From a virus, in the IMG/VR virus record IMGVR_UViG_3300029922_000230, positions 1 through 30,641 of that record: a stretch of DNA of 30,641 nt; one strand, written 5' to 3'. Positions 22,742 through 30,436 of this stretch are shown here, piece after piece. The first letter of the stretch is position 1. Each line of letters begins with the position of its first letter. The position numbers and the translations under genes were made by a program. The notes under the pieces were generated by a model. That model did not search any database. It had not been told where the DNA came from and saw only the letters and a list, made by a program, of their open reading frames with translations.

Positions 22742-23611
22742 TCAGCTCCTCGACAGCGTGTAGCGGAAGTCGATATAGCCTTCGATGCACTTCAACGTCG
22801 CCTTTGAGATGCCGATGTCCAGAGGCATACTGTTTCGGAACTGAATCTCGGACTGACCGATCTTCTCCATGATGACGCCGGCCTGGCGCTTCACGTTGAG
22901 CGGGCTCTGCGTGAGAATAGCGTCAGCCTCGACGACCTGCGCGCGTCGCATTGCGGCCCGGAACAGCTCGGGATAATAATTGTACCATCGATCGGTGGTC
23001 ATTACCGACCACAGGCGCGGGATGATGATTTCGTTGGCGCTGTCGAACCAGTTCAGATAGTTCTGCGCGTCGGGATCACGAGGCCAGCGAACGAAATAGC
23101 CGAGCTTGGTTAAGCCGAGCCAGGCCGCGGTCATGGCGTTGATGCGATCGCCTTCCGAAGCGAGTCCCCAGCTCATCAGGTTCGGAATTTGCGAGGCGGT
23201 GAGAAGGGCCAGATTGTAGGTCTGAAACGAGTTCTGAAGCAGCACAAGGCGCGCGTCAGGGGAGCCTACGATATACTGCGCCTTGGCGACATAGGAGCCG
23301 TTCGCCGTCGTCATCGTCAGCTGAATCTCACGAAGACCCAGCGTGGTGATAATCGGATTGCCTTCGGCGACGCCCTCGTTGAGATTGGGCCGCGGCCCCG
23401 CCAGACCGTTATTCACGGCGAGAACTACGATCACGGCGGCTCGATCCGTGGCGGCGGGGTTCGCGAGCGTCACCGGCCCCTGAACGATATTCTCAAGCTC
23501 GTCGAGCACCTGATAGCTCAGCGTCATCCCCACCGGCGACACGGGTGCGCCATTCAGATCGACGAAGGGTATCGCGACAGTGACGTTTGTATTGGCGGGG
23601 TAAGTGTTCAT
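22742..23611 (-). CDS. Neck/head-tail connector candidate, beta domain plus helical domain
   Basis: 289 residues with GAGG eight bases before the ATG. Residues 1-120 look like a beta-sandwich (VTVAIPFVDLNGAPV, MTLSYQVLDEL, GLREIQLTMTTANGSYVAKAQY), probably Ig-like. Residues about 150-289 are helical, including FRAAMRRAQVVEADAILTQ, SPLNVKRQAGVIMEKIGQS and a closing aromatic strand IDFRYTLSRS, reminiscent of head-tail adaptor helices. It follows the capsid genes and precedes the stopper, where an adaptor is expected. The fusion of a beta-sandwich to an adaptor-like part is unusual; I do not recognise a named family. Confidence 0.5.
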   Translation of the reverse strand: MNTYPANTNVTVAIPFVDLNGAPVSPVGMTLSYQVLDELENIVQGPVTLANPAATDRAAVIVVLAVNNGLAGPRPNLNEGVAEGNPIITTLGLREIQLTMTTANGSYVAKAQYIVGSPDARLVLLQNSFQTYNLALLTASQIPNLMSWGLASEGDRINAMTAAWLGLTKLGYFVRWPRDPDAQNYLNWFDSANEIIIPRLWSVMTTDRWYNYYPELFRAAMRRAQVVEADAILTQSPLNVKRQAGVIMEKIGQSEIQFRNSMPLDIGISKATLKCIEGYIDFRYTLSRS

Positions 23612-23617
23612 CGAAGT

Positions 23618-24199
23618 TTACCTCGAGCCGGCGCGACGAGCGCGGGCGACATCCTGAGCGCGAAGGATCGACGCCATCAGTTCCGGAATTGCCCGGCCCT
23701 TAACGCCGTAAACCTGAGCGATATCGCGAAGACCCTGAATGCCGCGCTCATCCACGACGCCACAGAGCTGATCATGCGAGTAGAAGGGCTGAGCCTCGAG
23801 TTCGCTTTTCTTGGTCTGCTTGATCGCCTCGGCGTCCGTCGCCTTCTGATCGGTCGTGGGAGCCACGAGCGGCGCGACGATCGTCAGTTTGATAGGCTTG
23901 TTATTGATGAGCCGCTGACCTGGGCCGACCTGAAGACCCGTTTCCGGATCGATGCATCGAAGCTGTGTCGCTACGCGATCGACAGCGACCTGCGGTAGCG
24001 GCTCATCGGAAAGACCATTGGTGAAATTATGCGAACCAAAGTCGCCGGTGTAGTTTTCCCAACCCTTCGACATCATGCGAATGTGAATCCTAACGCCGTT
24101 ATCGGGAACTTCGGCGGGAGCAGGCGGCGGAACGTGAATGTGCGGGCGACCAGTGACGACGGCGGGCTCGACGGTGCCCTTGACGAGAATATCGGCCAT
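23618..24199 (-). CDS. Head-region protein with SAP/HeH-like C-terminus
   Basis: 193 residues from ATG 24199, which shares one base with the glutaredoxin stop (TAATG). The frame stays open to 24427, but that extension reads Arg-rich nonsense inside the glutaredoxin gene. The N-terminal two thirds (PHIHVPPPAPAEVPDNG, then GWENYTGDFGSHNF) have no recognised domain. The C-terminal 45 residues, GIQGLRDIAQVYGVKGRAI-PELMASIL, resemble a SAP, HeH or Rho-N type helix-extension-helix that binds nucleic acid in other proteins. Similar domains occur in small proteins next to phage capsid genes. The role may be in head completion; this is an inference. Confidence 0.55.
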   Translation of the reverse strand: MADILVKGTVEPAVVTGRPHIHVPPPAPAEVPDNGVRIHIRMMSKGWENYTGDFGSHNFTNGLSDEPLPQVAVDRVATQLRCIDPETGLQVGPGQRLINNKPIKLTIVAPLVAPTTDQKATDAEAIKQTKKSELEAQPFYSHDQLCGVVDERGIQGLRDIAQVYGVKGRAIPELMASILRAQDVARARRAGSR

Positions 24200-24459
24200 T
24201 AGTGGCCTCCGATCATTTGTTGGAGAGTGCCGTTTAAGTCGGCCATGAGCAGGTCCGAGTAGCCGCCAACATGAATCTTGCCGATGAATATCTGCGGCAC
24301 GGTCAGGGCGTGATTCGAACGCGCGGCGAACTCCTCTTCGAGCGAGGGGTCTTTGGTCATGTTGCGGTAGACGAAGGCGATGCCTTGCTTTTGAAGCAGC
24401 GCGCGGGCGCTGGCGCACCAGCGACAAGTGTCGGTTCCGTAGATTTCGACGGTCTGCAT
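24199..24459 (-). CDS. Glutaredoxin
   Basis: 86 residues, the normal length of a small glutaredoxin. It has the dithiol active site C12-R-W-C15 at the end of the first strand, the cis-proline motif TVPQIF (53-58) and the GGYSD loop (65-69) that binds glutathione. The CRWC site differs from the common CPYC, though both cysteines are present. The enzyme reduces disulfides using glutathione in the cytoplasm. Its place between capsid and tail genes, directly after a terminator, is unusual, since phage glutaredoxins normally accompany nucleotide-metabolism genes such as ribonucleotide reductase; here it may serve structural proteins or simply be a cargo gene. Confidence 0.92.
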   Translation of the reverse strand: MQTVEIYGTDTCRWCASARALLQKQGIAFVYRNMTKDPSLEEEFAARSNHALTVPQIFIGKIHVGGYSDLLMADLNGTLQQMIGGH

Positions 24460-24470
24460 AGCTGCCTCAT

Positions 24471-24499
24471 AAGCAAAAGGGCGGGATTGCTCCCGCCCT
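24471..24499 (-). terminator. Intrinsic terminator after the major capsid gene
   Basis: On the minus strand AGGGCGGGA pairs perfectly with TCCCGCCCT (9 bp) around a GCAA tetraloop, followed by TTTTGCTT. It lies between the capsid stop and the glutaredoxin start. The stem is very GC-rich, so it should end much of the capsid transcript. Confidence 0.85.
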
Positions 24500-24504
24500 A
24501 ATGT

Positions 24505-24520
24505 AAATCAGTTATGACTT
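24505..24520. promoter_or_regulatory. Intergenic palindrome copy before the capsid terminator
   Basis: AAATCA-GTTA-TGACTT, one mismatch, lies between the capsid stop codon and the terminator stem, in the same order as at the major tail gene. Confidence 0.6.
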
Positions 24521-24530
24521 TCGTTCAAGA

Positions 24531-25433
24531 TCAAACGTTGGTCAGACCGGCGAGACGAGCCAGGCTCAGCGTGGACTTCAGGGCGGTGCCCACATACCAC
24601 TTCATGCGGTAGCGAACGGCGTCCTTGTTCTGGATCGTGCCGATATTCTCGACCTGAATGCCGCCCGACGGGCCGCCGTAGATGCCATGGAAGCCGTCGA
24701 CTTCGTTCAGGCGAACCGCGTAGATCGAGGTCGTCGCGTTGTTGGTGCCGCAGGTCTCGTTGTTCGGGATGAAGTCATTCAGCACAACCGGGATGCCGTC
24801 GTAGACATGGATCGGCTTGCCGAAGTTCTCGATCATGACCGTATCGGCCATGTTGCCGTTGAACGAACGAAGCAAAGCGCGGATCGCGCGCCAGGTCGAA
24901 CGACGCATCACGAAACAGTCGGCGCCGAGCTTCACGAGGTCTTTCAGTTCGTCGAGCATCGCCAGCGTCAAGGAGGCGCCGTTGACGTCGGCCAGAATCA
25001 CCTGGCTCGGGTCGCAGAGGGAAGCGATGCCGTCGAAGGACTTCGGATTGACCGAGGAATAACCCTGAACCAGGGCGCGACGGAAGGCGCGGCCGAGACC
25101 CTTGGCCTTGGAAGCCAGCTGAATCGCAAGCTGCGAGTTGCTGTTGGACTGCGTCGCGAGCAGGAACTTGTCCATATCGACGTCGCCGGCCATGATCTTC
25201 AAGGTCGTGGTGATTTCGGTGAAGGTCGCGCCGCCTTCGTTCACGGGATCGTAGGGCGACAAGAAGTCGGCTTCCGTCAGCGTGTTTTCGCGGTTGTAGA
25301 GATACGCCTTCGAATTGACGTACATGAACGGAAGAAGGGCGAACAGCTCATCGATGTCGATGATCTCTTCGATGACGCCGCGCTCAAGCTGCTCAAGCGA
25401 CAGTTGGTTGGCGGTTGCGACCAGCAAGGGCAT
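24531..25433 (-). CDS. Major capsid protein, HK97-fold type
   Basis: 300 residues with a strong GGAGAA ribosome site. An N-terminal helix precedes an acidic/aliphatic stretch and an E-loop-like region (SKAYLYNRENTLTEADFLSPYDPV). The central domain has the typical RRALVQGYSSVNPKSFDGIASLCDP capsid pattern: a helix, an aromatic-Gly turn, and a short segment naming the domain loop. The C-terminal part contains a G-x-P-V-hydrophobic strand (YDGIPVVLNDFIPN), Y-GPSGG and VENIG. The position after scaffold and before neck genes is canonical. No maturation protease gene is visible, so the scaffold may be removed by another route. Palindromes and a terminator bracket the gene. Confidence 0.92.
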   Translation of the reverse strand: MPLLVATANQLSLEQLERGVIEEIIDIDELFALLPFMYVNSKAYLYNRENTLTEADFLSPYDPVNEGGATFTEITTTLKIMAGDVDMDKFLLATQSNSNSQLAIQLASKAKGLGRAFRRALVQGYSSVNPKSFDGIASLCDPSQVILADVNGASLTLAMLDELKDLVKLGADCFVMRRSTWRAIRALLRSFNGNMADTVMIENFGKPIHVYDGIPVVLNDFIPNNETCGTNNATTSIYAVRLNEVDGFHGIYGGPSGGIQVENIGTIQNKDAVRYRMKWYVGTALKSTLSLARLAGLTNV

Positions 25434-25449
25434 TCGTGTTCTCCATGAA

Positions 25450-25513
25450 GCTTCTCGCGGGAAGCTAGAAAGCGTAAGTCAAATCTGACTGGCACTATGA
25501 TACCGCGAGAAGC
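25450..25513 (-). promoter_or_regulatory. Long-range stem in the capsid gene leader, enclosing a palindrome
   Basis: On the minus strand GCTTCTCGCGG (25513-25503) can pair perfectly with CCGCGAGAAGC (25460-25450), 11 bp, with a 42-base loop that holds the palindrome 25476-25491. The stem ends a few bases before the GGAG ribosome site of the capsid gene. It may stabilise or control the most abundant message. Confidence 0.6.
25476..25491. promoter_or_regulatory. Intergenic palindrome in the capsid leader
   Basis: AAGTCA-AATC-TGACTG, one outer mismatch, lies in the loop of the capsid leader stem within the 147-base gap between scaffold and capsid genes. The rest of that gap is AT-rich with no other feature seen. 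Confidence 0.6.
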
Positions 25514-25580
25514 CTCATTGTCAAACATCAAAATGGAGCAATACTCGACTATTAGGTCGAATATTACATTTCTGCCCTAA

Positions 25581-26504
25581 TCAGATAGCTTTCTTCGCGA
25601 GCGAGCCGGCCAGTAGAGACGCTTCGATGCGCGCCATACCTTTAAGGGCGCCAGCCGCGGGCGGAGTCGTTACTCCCTTCACGGTGCGCGAACCGGCGCC
25701 ATCGCCAAGTTTCGACTTCAGCATACGATCCTTATCCGGATCGCCTTCGACGATACGCTTGATCGACTCCTCGAAGGATAGCGGATTGCCGGAACCGTCG
25801 ACCAGCTTCGTGCGAGCCGCTTCACCCTTGGGCTTGTCATAGGCGATGATCGCCTCGCCTTCGATCTCGAAATTCGAGCCGTAGAGCGCGCGAGCCTTCG
25901 CCGCGGGGACCACGAGATCGTCCGTGACGAACTTCGAGGTCGAGAAAGCCTGACCGATCGTCAGGTCGTTGATCTTCGAAACCGATGCGTTATTGGCCGC
26001 CGCGGCGTCGGCCGCCGCTTTCGTGACCTTCGCAAGCTCCGCGGCGTGCTCTGTCGCCATCATGGCCTTCAGCCGATCGAAGTCGCCGGCCTTCTCGAGC
26101 GCGGCCTTCTCGGCGGCGACCTGTGTGGCGAGCAGGGCCTTGATCGCGACCGGATCAATGCCGTCGAACAGCGCGAGCTTGGCGGCGAGATCAGCCTTTT
26201 CCGTCGCGGCGTCTTCGAGCTTCTTCTTGCTCGCCATGACTTCCTTCAGGAGCTTGGCTTCGGCGTCGGTCGGCTTGGTCTTGTTCTTTTCGAGTTCAGC
26301 GGCGGCGAGCGCCGCGTCATCAGCGGCTTTCTTAGCGGCGGCGGCGTCGGAAACGATCTTCGCGGCAGCGGCGGCGGCGAGAGCCGCGGCGTCATCATCG
26401 GGCGAGAACGCCGGACGAAGGTATTTGGATTGGAACATCGGCATCGGCGTAGGCTCGAAAGCCGGCGGAGTCATAGCGGTCGTGGAGTTCAAGTTGGTGT
26501 TCAT
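25581..26504 (-). CDS. Capsid scaffolding protein
   Basis: 307 residues. Residues about 38-180 are Ala/Lys/Glu/Asp-rich and likely a long coiled coil (AAAKIVSDAAAAKKAADDAA), followed by a central beta-containing part (IGQAFSTSKFVTDDLVVPA, KARALYGSNFEIE) and a Gly-rich, basic C-terminus (GDGAGSRTVKGVTTPP, then a Lys-Lys end) suited to bind the inner capsid face. This architecture and the position between portal and capsid genes fit a scaffolding protein, similar in kind to phage GP20-type scaffolds. I see no serine-protease motif, so it appears to be a pure scaffold. Confidence 0.8.
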   Translation of the reverse strand: MNTNLNSTTAMTPPAFEPTPMPMFQSKYLRPAFSPDDDAAALAAAAAAKIVSDAAAAKKAADDAALAAAELEKNKTKPTDAEAKLLKEVMASKKKLEDAATEKADLAAKLALFDGIDPVAIKALLATQVAAEKAALEKAGDFDRLKAMMATEHAAELAKVTKAAADAAAANNASVSKINDLTIGQAFSTSKFVTDDLVVPAAKARALYGSNFEIEGEAIIAYDKPKGEAARTKLVDGSGNPLSFEESIKRIVEGDPDKDRMLKSKLGDGAGSRTVKGVTTPPAAGALKGMARIEASLLAGSLAKKAI

Positions 26505-26522
26505 ATGCGTACTACCTTCTTC

Positions 26523-26564
26523 GGCCGGTCACTTGGCCTGGTGTTCGAGCCGGTCTCTTGGCTC
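26523..26564 (-). other. Two tandem small hairpins between portal and scaffold
   Basis: On the minus strand GAGCC-AAGAGACC-GGCTC (26564-26547) and GGCC-AAGTGACC-GGCC (26538-26523) are two stem-loops with nearly the same 8-base loop. They lie in the 80-base gap, the only sizeable late gap apart from 2497-2589 with no palindrome. They may bind a protein on the RNA or mark a processing site. Confidence 0.45.
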
Positions 26565-26584
26565 TATCAGCGAGGATCGCCGAT

Positions 26585-28453
26585 TTATTTACCGGTCTGG
26601 CTCGTCACCTGTCCTTGGCGATTAGCTGTTCCGGGATTCTTGGATTTCGGGTTGCCGCCCTTGGAGGCTTTCTTCGCCTTGCCACCGGAGTTTCCGCCGG
26701 GGCCGGCGATCACTGGCGCGAGTGGAACCTGCGGTATGATCGGGGGCGGGGCGCCCGGCGTCATCGTCGAGGTGAGCTTGGCGGGGAATGTCGCTGTCGG
26801 ATTGCCGGTGTTCACGGCCTGGATCTGAATCTGATCGGCGCCCGTGATGGGCCAGGAAACCAGCTGAGCCAGCATCGCTTTCTTCAGCGACGCCTTGATC
26901 GAGGGAAACATCTTGTCGATCATCGTTCTCATTTGCGTCTGACGCACGAGCTCAGGGGCGTCAATCAATTCTAAGCGCTCTGCGACAGTGAACTCGTCAT
27001 AAAGCGAGCGCACGTCGAACGTATCAGCGTACTGTACTAGACGGGGCTCTCCGTCGTCCCCAGGGGTATCCGTCTGGGGTAGCTTCTCGCCGTTCCAAAG
27101 AGCGACAAGCTCGATCAGCTTGTCTTCCGCGTTCTGAAGGCTGGCGCTTTTGGTGGTCAGCAGCGAGTTCAGCCGCTCGAAGTCGTAGGCTTTCGCCACC
27201 CCCGAGGAGCTGTCGGTGCCGACGGCGTTGTCCTTCTCGGTGCGCTGCTCGCCCATGCCGACGGAATGGTAGATTTCGTTGATGATCTTATTGATCACCA
27301 CGACGATGATCTCGGCCTGCTTGACGTCAGGACTGAGATATTCCGGCTTGGCACCGCTCTCGCCGTCATAGGTGAATACACGCTTGGTGCCCAAACCGAT
27401 GAGCGCCTCGTATTTATCGGTGCCGGGCATCATCCCCTGCGCCGGCATCGCCAGTTGCGAGAAGGTCTGATCCTGAATGATCGCGTCGAGGTTCGAGAGA
27501 TAGTTCGCCACCGCCTTGTCGAGATGAGCGATATCGCCGATCAGCGAGGGCGCGGAATACTTATTGTCGCCGATCACGTTATCGACGGGGAAGAAAGGCA
27601 CGCGGCCGATCGAGAACTGACCGCTGCTGACCAGCTGAACGCTGACCTTGCCGTTGTTGGCGACATTCTGAATATAAGGCGACACGCCGGGGAGTTCGAG
27701 CTGCGCGATGGCGCTCGCCGCCGGCGCGTTCATAAAGCCGTTCTGAGCCGACTGCGGAGCGCCAGGGCTCTCCGAGCTGCCATTAACGCCTTCGTCATTC
27801 TCGTTGATTTCGAATAGATACCAGCTGTCCGTCGTCCATAGACGATATCGCTCGCGAATGACGCCCGACGATTTAATCGGGTCCGCGTCGTCGCGCTTGT
27901 ATTCGCGCACGAGAATCCAATTTAGGTCATCGTGCTCGTCGAAGCCGATGTCGAGCACGTCCTTGGCGGGAACCAGATAGGTGTAACAGCGTGCGCCGAC
28001 GGCTTTCTCATCAGCCTTACTCAGCACGCTATCGGTCTTGGTCGAGTCGACGCAAACCCAGGCGCGACCCTCGATCGAGGACGCGGACGCCACGAGCTTC
28101 ATATATTGCTCGATGGTCAGCTTTGAGAGCGTCGCGTCCTTCCAGAACGCCCGGATGTAATCAGGCGCATCATCCCAATTGCGGGCAATGTCGGACTTGA
28201 AGATATATTTCTGAACGAGATCAACGACTTCCTTGGTATGCGGGAAGCGATAAGCGCGCTCGCAGCGATCAAGATACTCCTGGTCGCCTTCCTTGATGTA
28301 GCGAAAGACGTTGCCGTTGAACCATTCGCGCCCGCCGTCATACGTCTTCTGGCAAAAGATCCACTCGTGGAGCTTCTTCCGGTAGTCAGGGTGGCGACGC
28401 GCCAGAAAGCTCTGAAGCGTCTTTTGATCGGTTACGTCTATCGAAAGCGGCAT
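26585..28453 (-). CDS. Portal protein
   Basis: 622 residues, within the range of siphophage portals. The first part is helical with many aromatic residues (HPDYRKKLHEWIFCQKTYDGG, YRFPHTKEVVDLVQKYIF), then a mixed wing-like domain, a segment of long helices (NYLSNLDAIIQDQTFSQLA; a stem-like NKIINEIYHSVGMGEQRTEK near 390-410) and a helical crown. The Gly/Lys/Pro/Gln-rich last 45 residues look disordered. The portal forms the dodecameric ring at the capsid vertex for DNA entry and exit. It sits between large terminase and scaffold. The exact portal family is not certain; it may be of the DUF4055 type. Confidence 0.85.
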   Translation of the reverse strand: MPLSIDVTDQKTLQSFLARRHPDYRKKLHEWIFCQKTYDGGREWFNGNVFRYIKEGDQEYLDRCERAYRFPHTKEVVDLVQKYIFKSDIARNWDDAPDYIRAFWKDATLSKLTIEQYMKLVASASSIEGRAWVCVDSTKTDSVLSKADEKAVGARCYTYLVPAKDVLDIGFDEHDDLNWILVREYKRDDADPIKSSGVIRERYRLWTTDSWYLFEINENDEGVNGSSESPGAPQSAQNGFMNAPAASAIAQLELPGVSPYIQNVANNGKVSVQLVSSGQFSIGRVPFFPVDNVIGDNKYSAPSLIGDIAHLDKAVANYLSNLDAIIQDQTFSQLAMPAQGMMPGTDKYEALIGLGTKRVFTYDGESGAKPEYLSPDVKQAEIIVVVINKIINEIYHSVGMGEQRTEKDNAVGTDSSSGVAKAYDFERLNSLLTTKSASLQNAEDKLIELVALWNGEKLPQTDTPGDDGEPRLVQYADTFDVRSLYDEFTVAERLELIDAPELVRQTQMRTMIDKMFPSIKASLKKAMLAQLVSWPITGADQIQIQAVNTGNPTATFPAKLTSTMTPGAPPPIIPQVPLAPVIAGPGGNSGGKAKKASKGGNPKSKNPGTANRQGQVTSQTGK

Positions 28454-28484
28454 CAGGGGTTCCAGCCTATTCGGCGCGAAGGGT

Positions 28485-28500
28485 AAATCAATTCTGACTT
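28485..28500. promoter_or_regulatory. Intergenic palindrome copy
   Basis: AAATCA-ATTC-TGACTT, one mismatch, in the 57-base gap between the large terminase and portal genes. Confidence 0.6.
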
Positions 28501-28510
28501 GTAATCAAGG

Positions 28511-29800
28511 TCAACGGGAATATCCAGCCATTTCAACCTTCCGAACCGGAAATTCGATATCCATGGCGTAACCCACGGCGTCGGCGGCGTGCTCGATGTT
28601 CATCGTCTTATCCACATCCCGCGTGCCGGGTTTGTAAATAACCTGCTCGAACGCCGTGATGGTGTGCTTGCAGGAATGGTCGATCCGCATCCGAATGGTG
28701 CCGTCGGCCGACTTGAACATTCGGTTCACCGCGTTCACGCGATCGGCGACCTTGGGCGCCTTCCGACGATACTTTAGCCTAATGAAGCCGGCCTCTCGCA
28801 TAATGTCGAAGTCGGATTCGCCGTGCTGATGACCTCGCTGCGTGCCGGCTGGGTCGGGATAGACCGTGACCGATTTCATCTGCCTGAATAGCAGCTCGCC
28901 GAGCTTGTCGGACGCCTCCTGGGTGTTCGAGCCGAAGATGACCGACTCGTTCACGATCCAGATTTCGCCGTTTTCCTGCGGCTGCATGATGACCGAGGTC
29001 ATCGGGTCGATGTTGAAATCCTGCCCGACCCAGATCGGCAGTTTCGGATTGAAGGCGTAGTTACCCAGATGAATGTTACGGTCGAAGGCGTGATAGACGC
29101 GACCGCTCATCGACTCGAAGGACGCTTCAAACTCCTGGCGGAACGACTTCTCGTCGAGATCGTGGCGTGCGGCGACGATCTCCTCGGGCGGGATGAATGG
29201 CGAGGTGATGGTCGGGAACTGCCAGGACTTCCAGGGATTAACGACATGAACTCTGCGCTTCGGGTCGTGAAAGGTGTCGCCTCGCTGGCCGAGCATGTAG
29301 ACGTCATAGAGCCAGTTGAAGGATTTGGGCGTGCCGATGATCAGGGCTTCGCCGCGGGTGGACGCGAGCGTCGGCCGCAGAATCTTGTACCAAGTGTCTT
29401 CCCGAATGTTCTGAGCCTCATCGATCACAACGAGATGCAATCCTACCCCACGAAGCGTATCGGGCTTGTCAGCCCCCTTACACTCGATTCTAGTCTTGTT
29501 TACGAGCGTGATGATCATCAGCGTCTCGTCCGCCTTCGCGATGAGACCGCGGGGGATCGATTCCAGCAGCTCGAGCCACATAATGCCGCGCGCCATTCGA
29601 TAGGTCGGCGCGACGTACCAGATCAATCGCCTCGGCTTCTTCGAGGCTTTAATGATCGCGCTCTTGGCGCTTTGCGTCTTTCCCCAGCGTCGGCCGGCGA
29701 CGATCACCTTGAATCGGTGTCGATCGTCGATGACCTTGCGTTGACCAGAATGCACCGTGAGAGTCTTGCGAACCCTGGCGCCTAACGCGAGCGTGCTCAT
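28511..29800 (-). CDS. terL: Terminase large subunit
   Basis: 429 residues. The ATPase domain shows Walker A AGRRWGKT (35-42), Walker B LVVIDE (123-128) followed by AQ, and the coupling motif IIGTP (154-158). The C-terminal RNase H-like nuclease has D261 in GQDFNIDP, a second Asp in YPDPAG and the final HAADAVGYAMD. It drives ATP-dependent DNA packaging through the portal and cuts concatemers. The start overlaps the small terminase stop by four bases (ATGA). All key residues are present. Confidence 0.95.
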   Translation of the reverse strand: MSTLALGARVRKTLTVHSGQRKVIDDRHRFKVIVAGRRWGKTQSAKSAIIKASKKPRRLIWYVAPTYRMARGIMWLELLESIPRGLIAKADETLMIITLVNKTRIECKGADKPDTLRGVGLHLVVIDEAQNIREDTWYKILRPTLASTRGEALIIGTPKSFNWLYDVYMLGQRGDTFHDPKRRVHVVNPWKSWQFPTITSPFIPPEEIVAARHDLDEKSFRQEFEASFESMSGRVYHAFDRNIHLGNYAFNPKLPIWVGQDFNIDPMTSVIMQPQENGEIWIVNESVIFGSNTQEASDKLGELLFRQMKSVTVYPDPAGTQRGHQHGESDFDIMREAGFIRLKYRRKAPKVADRVNAVNRMFKSADGTIRMRIDHSCKHTITAFEQVIYKPGTRDVDKTMNIEHAADAVGYAMDIEFPVRKVEMAGYSR

Positions 29801-30429
29801 TCGACCACGACATCGTCATCCGCGTCCAGCGGGGCCAGCGGATCGAAATCCATGGCCTTGCCCTGCTGAAGGTTGATGATTTCCTCGTCGCTCAGGTCGC
29901 GGATGACGATCTCGGGCAGTTCGTCAGTCGCGATATGATCGTCCATCGCCAGATTTTCACGCATTCCGGTGTTGGCGATCTGGAATTGACGCGCCAGAAG
30001 CATCGCTTCCTTCTCGGAAAGTGGGTCCGTCACCTTGTTCGCCAGCGCGGTAGCGGATTCCCGGAACTTCATGACGGCGCGTTGACCCATGATCCGGAAG
30101 CCCTGATTGGCGAAACCCTTCCATTCTTCGATCCGCTGAAGGCGTTGTTCGGCGAAAGACGAAGCCCTTGCCGCGGCGACGGCGTTGGCCGCGGCGGCTT
30201 CCGCTTCTTTCCGAATACGTCGAACCTCGCCGCGAGTGAGGTTCATGGCCCGGAACATCTGACTGAAATGCTGAGCCGTGCGATCGTACTTGCGCGCGAT
30301 GTCGGCGATGGAGATGCCTTCACCGAAAAGTTCGACAGCATCCTGCTTCTCCTCCGAGGTCATCGGAGGCTTTTTCGTTGCGCCAGGAACTTCCTCTTCC
30401 AATTCCGGAAGCTCGATTTCTTCAGACAT
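29797..30429 (-). CDS. terS: Terminase small subunit
   Basis: 210 residues. An acidic N-terminus precedes a helix-turn-helix at about 28-62 (AVELFGEGISIADIARKYDR, then the recognition-helix-like TAQHFSQMFRAM), followed by a basic Ala-rich helix (RRIRKEAEAAAANAVAAARA) suited to ring oligomerisation, and an acidic C-terminus (DADDDVVVE) that may contact the large subunit. It recognises the packaging site and loads the large subunit. A 41-base leader separates the start from the 33-bp element, with one degenerate palindrome in it. Identity rests on HTH architecture and the ATGA overlap with terL. Confidence 0.82.
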   Translation of the reverse strand: MSEEIELPELEEEVPGATKKPPMTSEEKQDAVELFGEGISIADIARKYDRTAQHFSQMFRAMNLTRGEVRRIRKEAEAAAANAVAAARASSFAEQRLQRIEEWKGFANQGFRIMGQRAVMKFRESATALANKVTDPLSEKEAMLLARQFQIANTGMRENLAMDDHIATDELPEIVIRDLSDEEIINLQQGKAMDFDPLAPLDADDDVVVE

Positions 30430-30436
30430 AACGTTC

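Noticed and set aside
23189-23998. Plus-strand 269-residue ORF
   Set aside because: It crosses two well-supported minus-strand genes and is Arg/His-rich, as expected of antisense frames in GC-rich DNA.
24200-24427. N-terminal extension of the SAP-like protein gene
   Set aside because: It lies wholly inside the glutaredoxin gene, is Arg-rich, and the ATG at 24199 makes a TAATG junction.
24770-24785. AAGTCA half-site inside the capsid gene
   Set aside because: Only one arm is present with no matching TGACTT, so it is a chance occurrence.
26046-26828. Plus-strand 260-residue ORF
   Set aside because: It is antisense to scaffold and portal; low-complexity Gly/Arg/Leu composition reflects the Ala-rich coding strand.
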